Source: Streptomyces cyaneofuscatus (lineage in GTDB: Bacteria; Actinomycetota; Actinomycetes; Streptomycetales; Streptomycetaceae). From it: DNA of 64,000 nt. Where the stretch lies: contig NZ_JOEM01000010.1 in NCBI RefSeq assembly GCF_000718135.1, positions 155,101 to 219,100 on the forward strand. Direction: 5' to 3'. The translations under genes were made by a program, and so were the position numbers. The notes below the pieces were generated by a model, which had not been told where the DNA came from, did no database searches, and was given only the letters and a program-made list of their open reading frames with translations. Shown in pieces: positions 50,397 to 58,727 of this stretch (position 1 is the stretch's first letter; each line of letters opens with the position of its first letter).

Positions 50397-51680
50397 TCAG
50401 ATGCCCTGCTGGTGGTGTGTGCTGACGCGGCGGATGCCGTACGTGGCTGCGCCGATGAGGAGGACGGCGGCTCCGGTGAGCACGGAGGACGGCGGCAGGG
50501 CGAAGGCCAGGACGAGGCATCCCGCCACGCCGGTGACTGGGATGATCCGCGCCGGGCGGCCTTCGGCGGGGGTCAGGGTCCAGGCGGAGGCGTTGGCGAT
50601 GGCGTAGTAGGCCAGGACGCCGAAGGAGGAGAACCCGATAGCTCCTCGTACGTCCGTGGTTGCGGCGGCCACGCCGACGACGGCGCCGACGAGGAGTTCG
50701 GCCCGGTGAGGGACTTTGAAGCGCGGGTGCACAGCGGCCAGGGCGTGGGGGAGGTGATGGTCGCGGGCCATGGCCATGGTGGTGCGGGAGACGCCGAGGA
50801 TGAGGGCGAGCAGGGAGCCGAGGGCCGCGACGGCCGCGCCGACGCGTACGGCGGGGACGAGCCAGGCGGCGTCGGCCGCCCGGGCGGCGTCCGTGAGTGG
50901 GGCGGTGGCGGAGGCGAGCCCGCCGGGCCCGAGGACGAGGAGGACGGAGACTGCGACGAGGGCGTAGACGACGAGGGTGATGCCGAGGGCGATCGGGATG
51001 GCCCGAGGGATGGTGCGGGCCGGGTCGCGGGCCTCCTCGCCCAGGGTGGCGATGCGGGCATATCCGGCGAACGCGAAGAACAGCAGCCCGGCCGCCTGCA
51101 GCACACCGGCCGCCGTGGCGTCCGCACCGATCCCCAGGCGGGCCGTGTCCACCCCGTCGGACGTCAGGGAGGCGGTCGCGACGGAGGCGAGCACCGCCAG
51201 GACGACCGCCATGATGCCGCGCGTGAGCAGGACGGACTTCTGGAGGCCCGCGTAGTTGACGACGGTCAGGGCCACCACGGCGGCCACCGCGACCGCGTGG
51301 GCATGGCCCGGCCAGACGTAGGAGCCGACGGTCAGCGCCATCGCCGCGCAGGAGGCGGTCTTGCCCACGACGAACGCCCAGCCGGCCAGGTAGCCCCAGA
51401 AGGGGCCGAGCCGTTCGCGTCCGTAGACGTAGGTACCGCCCGAGGCCGGGTAGAGGGCGGCGAGCCGGGCGGAAGAGGTGGCGTTGCAGTAGGCAACGAC
51501 CGCAGCCAGGGCCAGTCCGAGCAGCAGGCCGGATCCGGCGGCGCGGGCGGCCGGGGCCAGTGAGGCGAAGATTCCGGCGCCGATCATCGACCCCAGCCCG
51601 ATCATCACCGCGTCCGGCACGCCCAGGCGCCTCCGGAGTTCGTCCGGCAGCCCGACTGCGGGCGGAGGCATGCTGCTCAC
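50397..51680 (-). CDS. APC family amino-acid permease
   Basis: 427-residue transporter with about 12 hydrophobic helices. The helix 1 motif IGLGSMIGAGIFASLAPAA (~23-41), the GRERLGPFWGYLAGWAFVVGK segment (~100-120, G-W-x-x-x-x) and RVPHRAELLVGA-like FKVPHRAELLVGAVVG late in the chain are typical of APC superfamily permeases. The substrate is unknown. GTG at 51680 has AAGGAG ahead. It sits inside the island, between an IS3 remnant and the arsenic genes. Confidence 0.88.
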   Translation of the reverse strand: MSSMPPPAVGLPDELRRRLGVPDAVMIGLGSMIGAGIFASLAPAARAAGSGLLLGLALAAVVAYCNATSSARLAALYPASGGTYVYGRERLGPFWGYLAGWAFVVGKTASCAAMALTVGSYVWPGHAHAVAVAAVVALTVVNYAGLQKSVLLTRGIMAVVLAVLASVATASLTSDGVDTARLGIGADATAAGVLQAAGLLFFAFAGYARIATLGEEARDPARTIPRAIPIALGITLVVYALVAVSVLLVLGPGGLASATAPLTDAARAADAAWLVPAVRVGAAVAALGSLLALILGVSRTTMAMARDHHLPHALAAVHPRFKVPHRAELLVGAVVGVAAATTDVRGAIGFSSFGVLAYYAIANASAWTLTPAEGRPARIIPVTGVAGCLVLAFALPPSSVLTGAAVLLIGAATYGIRRVSTHHQQGI

Positions 51681-51794
51681 GGTGTTCTCTCCTTGCCGAA
51701 TGCGCTCGCGGACAGTTTCGCGGTGCGCGGGCACGATAAGCGATCGACCTGAACAGCACGCGGCTTGCCCCACCTGTGGGCCGGGGTACTGGTG

Positions 51795-52077
51795 TCAGGC
51801 GGCGGTCGCTGCTCGTCGCGGAGTCCGGCGCGCGCGGTGCGAGGGGTTGAACGCGTAGAGGTCGAGAATGCCGGGCGGCTCGGTGACGCCGGGGTCGGCA
51901 TACACCTTCAGCGCGTGAAGCTCACGGTCATCCGCGATCAGACTCCAGCGGATCTTCGCAACTACGCACTCCCCGAGGCAGTCGGCTCGGCCCGGAGCGT
52001 GCGAACTCGGGCCTCGCGCATGGGCCTTCTTCGGTCAGTAGCCGGACCAGCTCCTCAGGGGCAGCCCGGTTGGTCAC
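51795..52077 (-). pseudogene. Frameshifted small gene coupled to arsO
   Basis: A GTG overlapping the arsO stop (52077-52074) opens a frame MTNRAAPEELVRLLTEEGP that halts at 51928. A second frame in the same direction continues ADCLGECVVAKIRWSLIADD then ELHALKVYADPGVTEPPG to a stop at 51795. Both halves look coding, so one frameshift near residues 30-35 probably split a ~95-residue gene. The family is not recognised. Confidence 0.45.
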
Positions 52078-53477
52078 GAGCTGCAGCAGCCACCTGCTGG
52101 TTCCTCTTCGTCAGTTGCGCCGACCGTGGTGGGGGTGTCGAGCTGGACGAGAGGCGGGGTGGGCGCGCAGCAGCCTTCGCTGTCGGTTTCCCTGGTGTCG
52201 GAGGTGTCGAAAAGGCCGGCTCCGCCGCAGACTCCGGTTTCGGGGAGGGTGAGTTCGACGCGGTCGGCGGAGGCGAGGTCGCCGGCGATCGCGGCGGCTA
52301 CCGAGCGGACCTGCTCGTAGCCGGTCATCGCGAGGAACGTCGGGGCGCGGCCGTAGGACTTCATCCCGACGAAGTACACGCCGGGTTCGGGGTGGGAGAG
52401 CTCGCGGTGGCCGTGCGGGTAGACGGTGCCGCAGGAGTGCTGGTTGGGGTCGATCAGCGGCGCGAACTCGGCCGGGGCCTGGAGGCGCTCGTCGAGGTCC
52501 AGGCGCAGTTCGTTGACGAAGGACAGGTCGGGGCGGAAGCCGGTCAGCACGATCAGCTGGTCGACGGCGTCCAGGCGGCGCCCGTCCTCGCTGACGAGGG
52601 TCAGGCGGCCGTCGGTGTCGCGTTCGACCGCTTCGGTGCGGAAGCCGGTCACGGCGTCCGCGTGGCCCTCGTCGACGGCGGCCTTCGCTGCGAGGCCCAG
52701 GGCGCCGCGGGCGGGGAGCTGGTCGGCTTCGCCGCCACCGAAGGTGGAGCCGGAGATGCCCCGGCGCAGGATCCAGACACCTTTGGTGCCTGTGCCGTCC
52801 TTGGACTTGGCGAGGTCGGCGAGGTAGGCGAGGGCGGTGAACGCGGAGGCACCGGATCCGATCACGGCGGTGCGCCTGCCGGCGTAGCGGGCGCGGGTGG
52901 CGGGGTTCTTGAGGTTCGGGACGCGGTAGGTGATCCGGTCGCTCGCCGCGTGTTCCCCGAGGGCGGCCAGGCCGCTGCCGCCGGCCGGGCTGGGCGTCGC
53001 CCACGTGCCGGAGGCGTCGATGACGGAGCGGGCGAAGATGCGTTCCTCGCGGCCGTCGGCGTGCGCGAGGTGCACGACGAAGGGCTGCTGCTCGCGGTCG
53101 GCGTCGACGATGCGGTCGCGGCCGGTGCGCGAGACGCCGGTGACCGTGGTGCCGAGGCGGACCCGGTCGCCGAGGGCGTCGGCGAGCGGCTGGAGGTACT
53201 GCTCGGCCCAGTCGCCGCCGGAGGGGTAGGTGGCCGGGTCGGGACGGGCCCAGCCGGTGGGAGCGAGGAGCTTCTCGGCAACCGGGTCGATGACCTCGCC
53301 CCAGGTGGAGAACAGGCGCACGTGTGCCCACTCGCGCACTGCGGCGCCGGCCTGCCGGCCGGCTTCCAGGACGAGGGGTTCGATGCCCTGGTCGAGCAGG
53401 TGGGCGGCGGCGGCCAGGCCGGAGGGGCCTGCTCCGATCACGGCGACGGGCAGCTCGGGGGTGGCGGGCGCGTTCAC
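52074..53477 (-). CDS. arsO: FAD/NAD(P)-binding oxidoreductase of arsenic operons (ArsO-like)
   Basis: 467-residue flavoprotein. It has the FAD motif VAVIGAGPSGLAAAAHLL (~10-27), the NADPH motif AVIGSGASAFTALAYLADL (~195-213) and a C-terminal Cys-rich tail ending EEEPAGGCCSS, similar to a metalloid-binding tail. The protein likely belongs with arsO-type oxidoreductases that accompany arsR/arsN. GTG start with AAGGAG ahead. Two ArsR-type operator repeats lie just upstream. Its reaction is unproven. Confidence 0.8.
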   Translation of the reverse strand: MNAPATPELPVAVIGAGPSGLAAAAHLLDQGIEPLVLEAGRQAGAAVREWAHVRLFSTWGEVIDPVAEKLLAPTGWARPDPATYPSGGDWAEQYLQPLADALGDRVRLGTTVTGVSRTGRDRIVDADREQQPFVVHLAHADGREERIFARSVIDASGTWATPSPAGGSGLAALGEHAASDRITYRVPNLKNPATRARYAGRRTAVIGSGASAFTALAYLADLAKSKDGTGTKGVWILRRGISGSTFGGGEADQLPARGALGLAAKAAVDEGHADAVTGFRTEAVERDTDGRLTLVSEDGRRLDAVDQLIVLTGFRPDLSFVNELRLDLDERLQAPAEFAPLIDPNQHSCGTVYPHGHRELSHPEPGVYFVGMKSYGRAPTFLAMTGYEQVRSVAAAIAGDLASADRVELTLPETGVCGGAGLFDTSDTRETDSEGCCAPTPPLVQLDTPTTVGATDEEEPAGGCCSS

Positions 53478-53496
53478 GGGGGCTCCTTGCGTGGTT

Positions 53497-53508
53497 CGAC
53501 ATCTGTCG
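53497..53508. promoter_or_regulatory. ArsR-type operator at arsO
   Basis: CGACA-TC-TGTCG palindrome about 20 bases upstream of the arsO start. GACATCTGTCGA here matches GACATCTATCGA at 53558-53569 in 11 of 12 bases. Confidence 0.5.
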
Positions 53509-53550
53509 ATGGCTTGCGCGGCCCAGCATCGCACCTGTATTGATGATCGT

Positions 53551-53570
53551 CAACATAGACATCTATCGAA
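53551..53570. promoter_or_regulatory. ArsR-type operator upstream of the broken oxidoreductase
   Basis: CAACATAGACATCTATCGAA, containing ATAGA-CA-TCTAT. It matches the element at 54042-54061 in 16 of 20 positions. It lies in the divergent region between arsO and the pseudogene at 53586. Confidence 0.6.
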
Positions 53571-53585
53571 TTCAGGGAATGGTTC

Positions 53586-54028
53586 ATGGAGCACATCGAC
53601 GTCGCCGTCATCGGTGGCGGTCGGTCCGGACTCGCCACCGCCCGCGCGCTGCTGGGTCGCGGGCTGCGGCCGATGGTGGTGGAGGCGTCCGACCGCACCG
53701 GCCGGTGCTGCCGGGTCTGGCGGAGTTCACGGAGCAGGTGCTGCATGCTGCCGGCTACCGCAGCCCAGCCCCCGTCACCGGCGGCCGACCGGTGGTGGTC
53801 GGGGCCGTAAACTCGCAGCGCAGATCGCCGCCCCGTGAATTCTCGGCCGGGACCTGCACTTCTGGACGGCCGGCACCGGCCTGGACGCCGCGCCTCTCGG
53901 CTGGCTTCTGGTGCGCCCGCCGGGGCAGCCCGTTCGAACTCGCTGCGCGGTCTCGGCCGGGAGGCGGAGCAGATCGCCCGGCGCGTGGCCGCCCGGCTCT
54001 TGTGCCGATGACGTCCCTCCCCAGGCTG
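53586..54028 (+). pseudogene. Decayed FAD oxidoreductase (ArsO-related)
   Basis: It begins with an intact start and FAD motif (MEHIDVAVIGGGRSGLATAR), then loses frame near residue 40. Later pieces in other frames, LPGLAEFTEQVLHAAGYRSP, GRPVVVGAVNS (a damaged NADPH motif) and RDLHFWTAGTGLDAAPLGWL, follow the order of a full-length oxidoreductase but with deletions and stops. About 440 bp remain of a gene normally over 1 kb. The operator in front still looks intact. Confidence 0.75.
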
Positions 54029-54041
54029 GTTCGACGTGTGT

Positions 54042-54061
54042 CAACATGGACTTATGTCGAA
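54042..54061 (+). promoter_or_regulatory. ArsR-type operator overlapping the arsR start
   Basis: CAACATGGACTTATGTCGAA spans the proposed ATG of arsR (54054-54056), consistent with autorepression and a very short or absent leader. Confidence 0.55.
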
Positions 54062-54428
54062 TGTGCAGGAGTTGCCGCTACTCGAACCCACCGGTGGCCA
54101 GGGTGCGGTGCCGTGCTGCCCGCCGCTGACCGAGCGCCCCATGAGCGCCGCGGAGGCCGAAACCGCGGCGCGGATGTTCAAGGCGCTCGGTGACCCGGTG
54201 CGGCTGCGGCTCTTCTCCGCCGTCGCCTCGCACGAGGGCGGGGAGGCGTGCGTGTGCGACATCTCCGACGTCGGCGTTTCCCAGCCCACCGTCTCCCACC
54301 ACTTGAAGAAGCTCAAGGAGGCCGGTCTGCTCACCTCCGAGCGGCGCGGCACCTGGGTGTACTACCGGGTCGAGCCATCGGTGCTCGCCGCGATGGGCCA
54401 GTTGCTGGCCATACCGGCCGCGGCCTGA
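54054..54428 (+). CDS. arsR: ArsR/SmtB family metalloid repressor
   Basis: 124-residue winged-helix sensor. The arsenite-sensing motif appears as EACVCDIS (~residues 62-69; ELCVCDL in the prototype) directly before the recognition helix VSQPTVSHHLKKLKEAGLL. An N-terminal CC pair (~residues 18-19) could add a thiolate. It derepresses arsenic genes on binding As(III). The ATG at 54054 overlaps an operator repeat. arsN1 follows in the same direction, 27 bases on. Confidence 0.9.
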   Translation: MSNVQELPLLEPTGGQGAVPCCPPLTERPMSAAEAETAARMFKALGDPVRLRLFSAVASHEGGEACVCDISDVGVSQPTVSHHLKKLKEAGLLTSERRGTWVYYRVEPSVLAAMGQLLAIPAAA

Positions 54429-54455
54429 CAGTCGGACGGAAAGGGGGCGGGCGCA

Positions 54456-54962
54456 ATGGGCGGGGTACTGAGTGCCGTGGTCGTGCCACTGGCGGTGGAG
54501 CACGCCGAGCAGGTGCTGGCGATCTACCGGGCGGGAGTCGACGAAGGGAACGCCACCTTCGAGACCACCGCTCCGGCGTGGGAAGCGTTCGACGCGGCGA
54601 AGCTGCCCGAGCACCGCTTCGCCGCCGTCGAGGGGAACGGGAAGGTGCTGGGATGGGTCGCGGCGAGCCGGGTTTCCGACCGGTGCTCGTACGCGGGGGT
54701 GGTCGAGCACTCCGTCTACGTCCATCCGGCGGCCCGCGCTCGCGGGATCGCTTCCACCCTGCTCAGAGCGCTGATCGAATCGACCGAGCGAGCCGGTATC
54801 TGGACTATCCAGTCCGGGATCTTCCCCGAGAACGCCGCCAGCCTCGCCGTGCACGAGCGGGCCGGCTTCCGGGTCATCGGCACGCGGGAGCGGATCGGGC
54901 GCCATCACGGAGTCTGGCGCGATGTCGTCCTTGTCGAGCGCCGCAGCCCGGCCATCACTTGA
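54456..54962 (+). CDS. arsN1: ArsN1-type N-acetyltransferase (arsinothricin/phosphinothricin resistance-like)
   Basis: 168-residue GNAT related to phosphinothricin acetyltransferase. Motifs: YRAGVDEGNATFET (substrate loop), VEHSVYVHPAARARGIASTL (acetyl-CoA loop, core R-x-x-G-I-A), IWTIQSGIFPENAASLAVHE and GFRVIGTRERIGRHHG. ArsN1 proteins acetylate the arsenic antibiotic arsinothricin, and the position directly after arsR supports this. ATG with AAAGGGGG upstream. It is convergent with a transposase remnant 3 bases away. Confidence 0.85.
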   Translation: MGGVLSAVVVPLAVEHAEQVLAIYRAGVDEGNATFETTAPAWEAFDAAKLPEHRFAAVEGNGKVLGWVAASRVSDRCSYAGVVEHSVYVHPAARARGIASTLLRALIESTERAGIWTIQSGIFPENAASLAVHERAGFRVIGTRERIGRHHGVWRDVVLVERRSPAIT

Positions 54963-54965
54963 GCG

Positions 54966-55741
54966 TCAGCTCGACTGTGCGGTCTCGTGTGCGGCATCGC
55001 GGGCAGGGCGACCGACGCCGATGGGTGTGGCTGACGCCGGGCCGGACCGGTCGCCCGAGCCGAGCATGTCCAGCCGCAGCAGGCTCAGGGCCCGGGTGCA
55101 GGCGGTGGGTAGGGCTTCGTCACCGGGCACGCAGGAAGCGGTGATGTCGGCCTCCGGCGGGGCGGCGATCATATCCTGTGCCGGACAGGGCTCGGTGAGG
55201 AACTGCACCGTCTCGGGTATGCCAGCGGCGTTCGGGGTCATCGGACCAGGATGCTCGGGCAGGTAGAGCCGACGGTTGATCAGGACCCGTTCCCTCTCGG
55301 TGGTCAAGTCGAGAACACCCCGACCTGGGCGTTCTCGATGCATCCCGCAGCGCGGGTGTATTGCCTCTGCACTCCCGCCGAAGCCCGGCCCTTCTTCAGG
55401 AAGCCGGTCTCGTCGAGCACGGGAACGCCGTCAGCACCGAGGTATTCGACGCCGTAGGCGCGCAGGCCATCGCGGACGGCATCGGCGTACCAACAGGCGC
55501 AGCGCAGCAGGCGCTGTATCGGACGGGGCCGGATGCGGCCGGCCTGTTCGGCCAGTTGCCAACCGTTCTTCCGCTCGACGCTCGACAGAAGTCCGCGCAG
55601 GTAGGTGCGGTCCGTGGCCCGGGGTTCAACTCGCCCGAACCGGCCTGAGATCCGGCCCATGACCTGGTCGGACATCACCCGCCAGCGGGTCGGGTCTCCC
55701 TGTGGCCCTGCGGCCACCGCACGCTCTTCAGGAGTCCGCAC
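54966..55741 (-). pseudogene. IS701-family transposase remnant, frameshifted and truncated
   Basis: Minus-strand frame from 55741 encodes FGRVEPRATDRTYLRGLLS, KNGWQLAEQAGR, GVPVLDETGFLKKG and AGCIENAQVGVF, the N-terminal signature of IS701 transposases. Near 55315 the frame shifts and continues RRLYLPEHPG, VQFLTEPCPAQDM and ADITASCVPGDEALP, then degenerates. The C-terminal half is absent. Confidence 0.85.
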
Positions 55742-55805
55742 AGCCCTCGATGATCACGCGGTGCCCGCACGCGTCGTCAGCCGGGTCCGCTGCGAGATCG
55801 CCACA

Positions 55806-56309
55806 TCAGACCGGGTTACCAGAAGCCCCGTCGACCTCGACATTGGCCACCATCGTGCGAAGCACTTTCAGCGCGGCCACGTACTCCTCGTCGCTGATCC
55901 CCTTGTGGACTACGGCGCGTACCTCGGTCGCCAGCTCACGAAGCCGCGCTCTGGCGGCCTCCCCGGCATCCGTGAGATGCAGGCGCTGGCCGTCGTCGAT
56001 CCGCAGCCATGCGCGGTGGAGCAACTGGTCGACGACCCTGGCGATCTCGTGCGGGCCGTCGGCAAGGTGCGTCAGCTGGGCGACGACCTCCTCGCGGCTC
56101 GGTGCCGCAGGGCCGCCGTTCACACGGTTGAGTACCCAGTACTGCGGCTGCGTGACGTCGAGCCTGGCCATCGCGTCGCGCAGATGCCGAGTGACGGCCG
56201 CGTGTACCAAGCCGCTCCAGTATCCGATCGGCTGAGTGGCCAGCATGTCATCGGTGGCGGCCGGGTTCGCGGGCGCCTGGTCAGTGGTGGTGCCTATCAG
56301 GGATTCCAT
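55806..56309 (-). CDS. MarR family transcriptional regulator
   Basis: 167-residue regulator with a winged helix: APSREEVVAQLTHLADGPHE followed by VVDQLLHRAWLR, and a C-terminal dimerisation helix. The N-terminal residues (MESLIGTTTDQAPANP) are flexible. It is isolated between an IS701 remnant and a region with a tandem repeat, so its targets are unclear; it may have been brought in with the island. Confidence 0.82.
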   Translation of the reverse strand: MESLIGTTTDQAPANPAATDDMLATQPIGYWSGLVHAAVTRHLRDAMARLDVTQPQYWVLNRVNGGPAAPSREEVVAQLTHLADGPHEIARVVDQLLHRAWLRIDDGQRLHLTDAGEAARARLRELATEVRAVVHKGISDEEYVAALKVLRTMVANVEVDGASGNPV

Positions 56310-56532
56310 GATCGCGACGCTACATTTCCCCCGGAGCGCTGAACCACCGGAATGGACTATTCACTGCAACTCGTCCTGGGTGTGCGCCGGAACGCCGACC
56401 ACCGTCATCCTCAGGGCCGCCGCAGCCTCACGACACCCGACCCGGCCCGACGCGGCGACTGCTGACGACCGCTCGCCCCCGTAGCCAGCTGGTCGATTCA
56501 CGAAACCGCACTGGATTATCAGGACGTCGGGA

Positions 56533-56572
56533 AGGGAGGGCGCGTCCAGTTGAGGGAGGGCGCGTCCAGTTG
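56533..56572. repeat. Exact tandem duplication of 20 bp
   Basis: AGGGAGGGCGCGTCCAGTTG occurs twice head-to-tail (56533-56552 and 56553-56572). It lies in non-coding DNA beside a broken oxidoreductase gene. It could be a replication-slippage scar or a regulatory repeat. Confidence 0.8.
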
Positions 56573-56589
56573 CTGGTGGCGCTGATGAC

Positions 56590-56795
56590 CGCACGGGCTC
56601 GCCAGGTGCCCGCGTCGGCCTCGACCCGGAGCGTCGCGGCGCACGGCGCCCGCGCGGGCGCCGTGCAGGATGGTCGGGCGCGTAGCGCTTCTCGTAGTCG
56701 GCGAGGTAGTCGAGACCGCGTCAGCGCAGGTGGTAGTCGGCGGCGAGCCCAGCCTGGCCCCCGCCGACCACCACCACATCCGTGTGCTGGCTCAC
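56590..56795 (-). pseudogene. Oxidoreductase N-terminal remnant behind acr3
   Basis: A GTG overlapping the acr3 stop starts VSQHTDVVVVGGGQAGLAAD and reaches a stop after YHLR. A second frame just beyond reads RGLDYLADYEKRYAPDHP, a middle piece of the same kind of FAD protein. The gene has lost most of its length. It was probably an arsO-like gene of the acr3 operon. Confidence 0.7.
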
Positions 56796-57904
56796 GGGGC
56801 CGTCGTCACCGTGCCGGGGGCGAACCTCCTGCGCCAGGCGAGCGCGACGTAGACCAGGCCGATCAGAACCGGGACTTCGATGAGCGGTCCGACGACGCCG
56901 GACAGGGCCTGGCCGGAGGTGACGCCGAAGGTGGCGATGGCCACCGCGATGGCCAGTTCGAAGTTGTTGCCCGCCGCGGTGAACGCCAGGGTCGTGGTGC
57001 GGTCGTATGCCAGGCCCAGGCCCTTGCCGAGCAGGAACGTGCCGAAGAACATGACGGCGAAGTAGACCAGCAGAGGCAGCGCGATCCGTACCACGTCCAA
57101 CGGCTGCGAGGTGATGGTCTTCCCCTGCAGGGCGAAGAGGACGACGATCGTGAACAGCAGCCCGTACAGCGCCCATGGGCCGATCTTCGGCAGGAACCTC
57201 CGCTCGTAGGTGTCGCGGCCCATCTTCTGCTCGCCGATACGGCGGGTGGAGAAGCCGGCCAGCAGCGGGATGCCGAGGAAGATGACGACGTTCAGCGCTA
57301 TGTGCCACACGGACACATCGAGGCCCTGGCCGTCGCCCAGGTTCATCCACCGGGGCAGCAGGTCGAGGTAGAACCAGCCCAGCAGGCCGAACGCGAGGAC
57401 CTGGAACACCGAGTTCAGCGCAACGAGGACGGCGGCGGCCTCGCGGTCGCCACAGGCCAGGTCGTTCCAGATGATGACCATGGCGATGCAGCGGGCCAGG
57501 CCGACGATGATCAGGCCGGTGCGGTACTCAGGCAGGTCTGGTAGGAAGATCCACGCCAGGGCGAACATCACCGCCGGGCCGACGATCCAGTTGATCACCA
57601 GCGAGGAGACGAGGAGCTTGCGGTCGCCGGTCACACGGTCGAGCCGGTCATAGCGGACCTTCGCCAGGACCGGGTACATCATCACGAGCAGGCCGAGGGC
57701 GATCGGCAGGGAGATCCCGCCGATCTCGATCTTCGCGAGCGCGTCGTTCATCCCCGGGACAAGACGGCCCAGGCCCAGGCCCACGGCCATGGCGAGCAGG
57801 ATCCACACCGCGAGGTAGCGGTCGAGCGTGGAGAGCTTCTTGATGATCGAGTCGTCCCCACCGCCGGTCGGAGCGGGGGCCGTGGTTGGCTCGGTGGACG
57901 TCAC
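56792..57904 (-). CDS. acr3: Arsenite efflux permease ACR3 (ArsB of the ACR3 family)
   Basis: 370-residue membrane transporter with ten helices that extrudes As(III). The ACR3 hallmark GLARCIAMVIIWNDLACGD (catalytic Cys, ~residues 126-144) and FTAAGNNFELAIAVAIATFG (~300-319) are intact. GTG start overlaps the stop of the upstream arsR (GTGA), so both are coupled. The N-terminal 20 residues are Pro/Thr-rich and cytoplasmic. Confidence 0.93.
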   Translation of the reverse strand: MTSTEPTTAPAPTGGGDDSIIKKLSTLDRYLAVWILLAMAVGLGLGRLVPGMNDALAKIEIGGISLPIALGLLVMMYPVLAKVRYDRLDRVTGDRKLLVSSLVINWIVGPAVMFALAWIFLPDLPEYRTGLIIVGLARCIAMVIIWNDLACGDREAAAVLVALNSVFQVLAFGLLGWFYLDLLPRWMNLGDGQGLDVSVWHIALNVVIFLGIPLLAGFSTRRIGEQKMGRDTYERRFLPKIGPWALYGLLFTIVVLFALQGKTITSQPLDVVRIALPLLVYFAVMFFGTFLLGKGLGLAYDRTTTLAFTAAGNNFELAIAVAIATFGVTSGQALSGVVGPLIEVPVLIGLVYVALAWRRRFAPGTVTTAP

Positions 57905-58209
57905 GGGCAGGCCCTCTTGTTCTCGGCGGCGGTGCGGGCCAAGGCGGCGAGCTCGGCGAACTGCTCGGACAGGCCGGTAAGAACCTCGGGCTTGAGCTTG
58001 TAGTAGGTGAAGCGGCCGCAAGGCTCGGTCTCCACGATCCCGGCCTCGCGCAGCACCTTCATGTGGTTGGACAGGTTGGTCTGCCTGGCCCCGGTCTCCT
58101 CGACCAAGTGCGTCGTGCAGAGCGTCTCGCGCGCCAGCAGGGTCACGATCTGCAGGCGGAGCGGATCGCCCAGCACCCGGATCACATCAGGATCGACTGA
58201 AGTCAGCAT
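57901..58209 (-). CDS. arsR: ArsR/SmtB family repressor of the acr3 operon
   Basis: 102-residue winged-helix regulator. The recognition helix is ARQTNLSNHMKVLREAGIV (~residues 40-58) and the wing CGRFTYYKL. A Cys in ETLCTTHL replaces the usual ELCVCDL site, with another Cys before the wing and a C-terminal Cys; a different thiolate arrangement from the arsR at 54054. It is divergent from arsC, with CTGATAC repeats between. Confidence 0.9.
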   Translation of the reverse strand: MLTSVDPDVIRVLGDPLRLQIVTLLARETLCTTHLVEETGARQTNLSNHMKVLREAGIVETEPCGRFTYYKLKPEVLTGLSEQFAELAALARTAAENKRACP

Positions 58210-58212
58210 GCA

Positions 58213-58243
58213 CTGATACTGTCACATCATCACTCGCTGATAC
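58213..58243. promoter_or_regulatory. Candidate operator for the arsR-acr3/arsC region
   Basis: CTGATAC occurs at 58213-58219 and again at 58237-58243, 24 bases apart, in the 95-bp divergent region between arsR and arsC. The sequence differs from the operators at 53551 and 54042. Confidence 0.45.
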
Positions 58244-58304
58244 CAGCCGGGGCTGAAGTCATTGGCGGCTGGGTTCCGCCCTGCGACGAGAGAGAACGAT
58301 CACC

Positions 58305-58727
58305 ATGGCCGACAAGCCGTCCGTCCTGTTCGTCTGCGTCCACAACGCCGGCCGCTCCCAGATGGCCGCCGCGTGGCTGACCCACCTGGCCGGCGACCGC
58401 GTCGAGGTCCGCTCCGCCGGCTCCAACCCCGGCGACCAGGTCAACCCGGCCGCCGTCGCCGCCATGGCCGAGGTCGGCATCGACATCTCCGCCGAGACCC
58501 CGAAGATCCTCACCATCGACGCGGTCCGCGAGTCCGATGTCTGCATCACCATGGGCTGCGGCGACACCTGCCCCGTCTTCCCCGGCAAGCGCTACCTCGA
58601 CTGGAAGCTCGAGGACCCCGCCGGCCAAGGCGTCGACGCCGTCCGCCCGATCCGCGACGAGATCAAGACCCTCGTCGAGGGCCTGATCGCCGAGATCGCC
58701 CCGGCGAAGCCGGAGGCGACGGCGTGA
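58305..58727 (+). CDS. arsC: Arsenate reductase ArsC (low-molecular-weight phosphatase fold)
   Basis: 140-residue reductase converting arsenate to arsenite. The P-loop is CVHNAGRSQ (C-x5-R, ~residues 11-18). The resolving Cys lie in MGCGDTCPVFPG (~residues 84-90) and the catalytic Asp in LEDPAGQG. The pattern fits thioredoxin- or mycothiol-coupled ArsC. Its stop overlaps a trxB remnant, suggesting the operon once carried its own reductant. RBS is AGAGAGAA. Confidence 0.93.
   Translation: MADKPSVLFVCVHNAGRSQMAAAWLTHLAGDRVEVRSAGSNPGDQVNPAAVAAMAEVGIDISAETPKILTIDAVRESDVCITMGCGDTCPVFPGKRYLDWKLEDPAGQGVDAVRPIRDEIKTLVEGLIAEIAPAKPEATA

Noticed and set aside
51765..53543. A 592-codon Gly/Val/Glu-rich plus-strand frame
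   Set aside because: Antisense shadow of arsO. The composition is that of a reverse-complemented flavoprotein gene.
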